Of a DNA stretch of 38,173 bases, positions 36,429 to 38,173 are shown piece by piece. Both the position numbers and the translations under genes were made by a program. The stretch is from Brunnivagina elsteri CCALA 953 (GTDB lineage Bacteria; Cyanobacteriota; Cyanobacteriia; Cyanobacteriales; Nostocaceae), in assembly GCF_002289455.1 (NCBI RefSeq), contig NZ_NTFS01000010.1, positions 1 through 38,173 on the forward strand, read 5' to 3'. The notes below the pieces were generated by a model. The model was not told the DNA's origin. It saw only the letters and a program-made list of their open reading frames with translations, and did not search any database. Position 1 is the stretch's first letter; each line of letters starts with the position of its first letter.

Positions 36429-37961
36429 TTATCGAGGACGACCGAGTGTCGTTATATACAAAACCGCTTCATCTTGAGGAATACCCAAAACTTCATTTAC
36501 TTGGTCATCAAAAAAGCCACCAATACCGCTAACACCAATATTCAGCCGAGTTGCAGCTAAATTGATTCGTTGTCCTAAATGTCCGGCATCCATATGCAGA
36601 TAGCGATAAACCCTATCTCCGTACTGGGCAATCGATGCTTGTAAATCAGCAGTATGAAAAATCACAGCCGATGCATCACGCCCTAAGTCTTGACCCAAGC
36701 AAAGATAATGTAATTCTCGCCGGAAATTTTTAAACCGAATTTGTCTTAATTCTTGCGCCTTGGGTGCGTAATAATAACAACCTGCTTCCAGCCCTTCAAC
36801 TCCCGAAGTGGCAATAAATGTTTGTATTAAATTCAGGTCAAAGTAATCGGGGGAAATATCTAAATCTTGGTCAATATAATGCAGGGGTTGGTAGGTAAAA
36901 TCGAGTAATGATTTGAGTTCGTCTAATGTTAAATCCTCGCCACTATAGGCACGGGTAGAACGACGCTTGAGAATTGTGACTTCAAGTTTATCAAGCTTTT
37001 CTCCCCAGTCAATTTGGGTTGTGAGGGTGGAGATTTTTTGACAGAAAGGAAAGTTATATTTATCTTCGATGGATATTTCTTGCTGGATTTCTGGCAAATT
37101 CAATTTACCTGTAGTTCCAGATTGAATTTGCGTCATCCGGTGGAAATATGCCAGAAGTTCGCCATCAGGAAGTTGGGGGTACTGAGTTTCTGTTGCAGAA
37201 GGTAAAGCCGTGCGTCCCCTTGGTAAATTCTGCTTAGTATCCAGCATATCAGCGAGAGCTAGAACCGCGATCGCACCTTCTTGTTGAGAATCGATATAAA
37301 GCATTTCGTTCACAGCTTCATCCACAAAGCCACCAATTAGATGGGGACGAAAGTCTGTAATTGAAGCTGCAAGTTCGAGATTACCCAGTAAATGACCTGC
37401 ATCAAGAAAAATCCGCCGATAAGCTCTATCTTCATATCGCCAAGCCGAACGGTAAAATACCGCAGTGACAACGATGGCAATTTGGGTGTTTTCTAATGCC
37501 GAATGCCAAAAACAAGCATCCTGCAAACTTTTCCACACATCGTTTTCCCAAAAACGCATCAGCGAATGGGTACGACATTGATAGTTATACAACCCCGCAG
37601 GTAATAACGGTGTACCCCGCGAAATCACATATAATTCTGCTGGATACAACCCTCCGGCACTTGGGGATGACCTTAAATAGACTGCGCTTCCCATTGAGGG
37701 CATTCTCGCGGTTAATCCATAGCTACAGAATAGCAACCGCGATAGTCTACGCCACCATGCAGTGTCGGGATTATCGGTAAATTTTTCTGGTGTTTCTTGA
37801 ATGTACGGCTTTAGGTCAATTGTTGAACCAATTTTATATTCCTTAAATGGTACTGGCTGTTTTGACCAATCCAAACCCTGGCTTTTGGAAGTTATGGTAT
37901 CTGGATCGTACTTTGTTCGTTCGTGGTAGTGATGAGATATGGAATTGCGTAGCTCTGGCAT
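36429..37961 (-). CDS. SagB/ThcOx-family oxidoreductase with two nitroreductase domains
   Basis: This flavoprotein of 510 residues has two tandem nitroreductase-fold halves. The first (about 60-275) carries the SagB signature SSPSAGGLYPAELYV and ends GGFVDEAVNEML. The second (about 320-510) starts ILKRRSTRAYSGEDLTLDEL and ends IGGFFDDQVNEVLGIP, with HMDAGHLGQRINLAA inside. Both halves share the DAGHL-G and GGF-D-VNE segments, suggesting internal duplication. In toxin and cyanobactin pathways SagB/ThcOx enzymes oxidise azolines to azoles. No YcaO, protease or precursor gene is visible here, so that role is not supported. It ends with a good terminator. Confidence 0.85.
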   Translation of the reverse strand: MPELRNSISHHYHERTKYDPDTITSKSQGLDWSKQPVPFKEYKIGSTIDLKPYIQETPEKFTDNPDTAWWRRLSRLLFCSYGLTARMPSMGSAVYLRSSPSAGGLYPAELYVISRGTPLLPAGLYNYQCRTHSLMRFWENDVWKSLQDACFWHSALENTQIAIVVTAVFYRSAWRYEDRAYRRIFLDAGHLLGNLELAASITDFRPHLIGGFVDEAVNEMLYIDSQQEGAIAVLALADMLDTKQNLPRGRTALPSATETQYPQLPDGELLAYFHRMTQIQSGTTGKLNLPEIQQEISIEDKYNFPFCQKISTLTTQIDWGEKLDKLEVTILKRRSTRAYSGEDLTLDELKSLLDFTYQPLHYIDQDLDISPDYFDLNLIQTFIATSGVEGLEAGCYYYAPKAQELRQIRFKNFRRELHYLCLGQDLGRDASAVIFHTADLQASIAQYGDRVYRYLHMDAGHLGQRINLAATRLNIGVSGIGGFFDDQVNEVLGIPQDEAVLYITTLGRPR

Positions 37962-38084
37962 AAGTGGTTAAATACGCTTCTGCTAAATATCTTGGCATTC
38001 TTATGGCTCAAGATTTCGTCATTATCAGTACAATCTATCGAATCTACATAAATGAGGAGTCAGGAGTTCCCGACAATACTTTAG

Positions 38085-38104
38085 GGGCAAACAACCGTTT
38101 GCCC
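38085..38104. repeat. Second copy of the GGGCAAAC palindrome
   Basis: This is identical over 20 bases to 6655-6674, and it lies just before a family A MITE end. Confidence 0.85.
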
Positions 38105-38128
38105 TAATTGATTTACCTTGATTGATTT

Positions 38129-38173
38129 AGGGACTTCCAGAAAATAAAATATCCCAATTATATAATTATCAAT
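38129..38173. mobile_element. MITE family A, left end, cut by the window edge
   Basis: AGGGACTTCCAGAAAATAAA followed by ATATCCCAATTATATAATT matches the left ends at 29253 and 32246. The right half would lie beyond the window. Confidence 0.6.

Noticed and set aside
36429-37961. Azole-peptide (TOMM/cyanobactin) cluster around the SagB-like gene
   Set aside because: No YcaO cyclodehydratase, precursor peptide, protease or transporter is visible nearby.

Overview
The window looks like chromosomal DNA of a filamentous, probably heterocyst-forming cyanobacterium (Nostocales; Nostoc, Calothrix or Rivularia type). The evidence is the many HIP1 octamers (GCGATCGC) inside genes, a phycobilin-type heme oxygenase, a 693-residue dynamin close to the Nostoc punctiforme BDLP, a likely hormogonium-polysaccharide (hps) locus, Uma2-family proteins, and many small palindromes, heptad repeats and MITE-like elements between genes. 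I saw no rRNA, tRNA, CRISPR array, prophage or intact transposase gene.

Layout. (1) 1-2526: 3' part of a large sensor histidine kinase; its first 48 bases are an inverted copy of an internal segment. (2) 2983-6016: a ThDP-dependent acetolactate-synthase-like enzyme converging on a KAS III-like enzyme that appears to lack the catalytic His. (3) 6756-9259, minus strand: ABA4-like membrane protein, CobW-type GTPase and heme oxygenase 1. (4) 9909-11360: glmM. (5) 11848-17181: four co-directional polysaccharide genes, a Wzy-like polymerase and three glycosyltransferases, best matched to hpsL/N/O/P. (6) 17307-18643: 1-Cys peroxiredoxin and a Uma2 protein. (7) 23562-18717, minus strand: a three-gene cassette of a small coiled-coil membrane protein, a BDLP dynamin, and a second dynamin GTPase ending in a DnaJ-type J domain. 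(8) 24164-26200: membrane-anchored YvcK/CofD-like protein divergent from ruvC. (9) 26220-27650: a decayed island with two antitoxin-like genes lacking partners, an interrupted DUF5131 remnant, and a small gene fragment. (10) 27832-31045: trmFO converging on a single-chain DUF262/DUF1524 (GmrSD-like) nuclease. (11) 31417-32224: IS-derived MITE and a second Uma2 gene. (12) 32446-37961: type 2 IPP isomerase, SppA protease, secreted RNase T2 and a tandem-domain SagB/ThcOx-like oxidoreductase.

The most promising unusual system is the dynamin cassette: two different dynamin-family GTPases, one fused to an Hsp70-recruiting J domain, downstream of a small tail-anchored-looking protein. This suggests chaperone-assisted membrane remodelling. 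The other main theme is repeats: at least four MITE-like families sit in the spacers, and one copy supplies the last codons and stop of the DUF262 gene. All functions are inferred by reading motifs; no database search was run.
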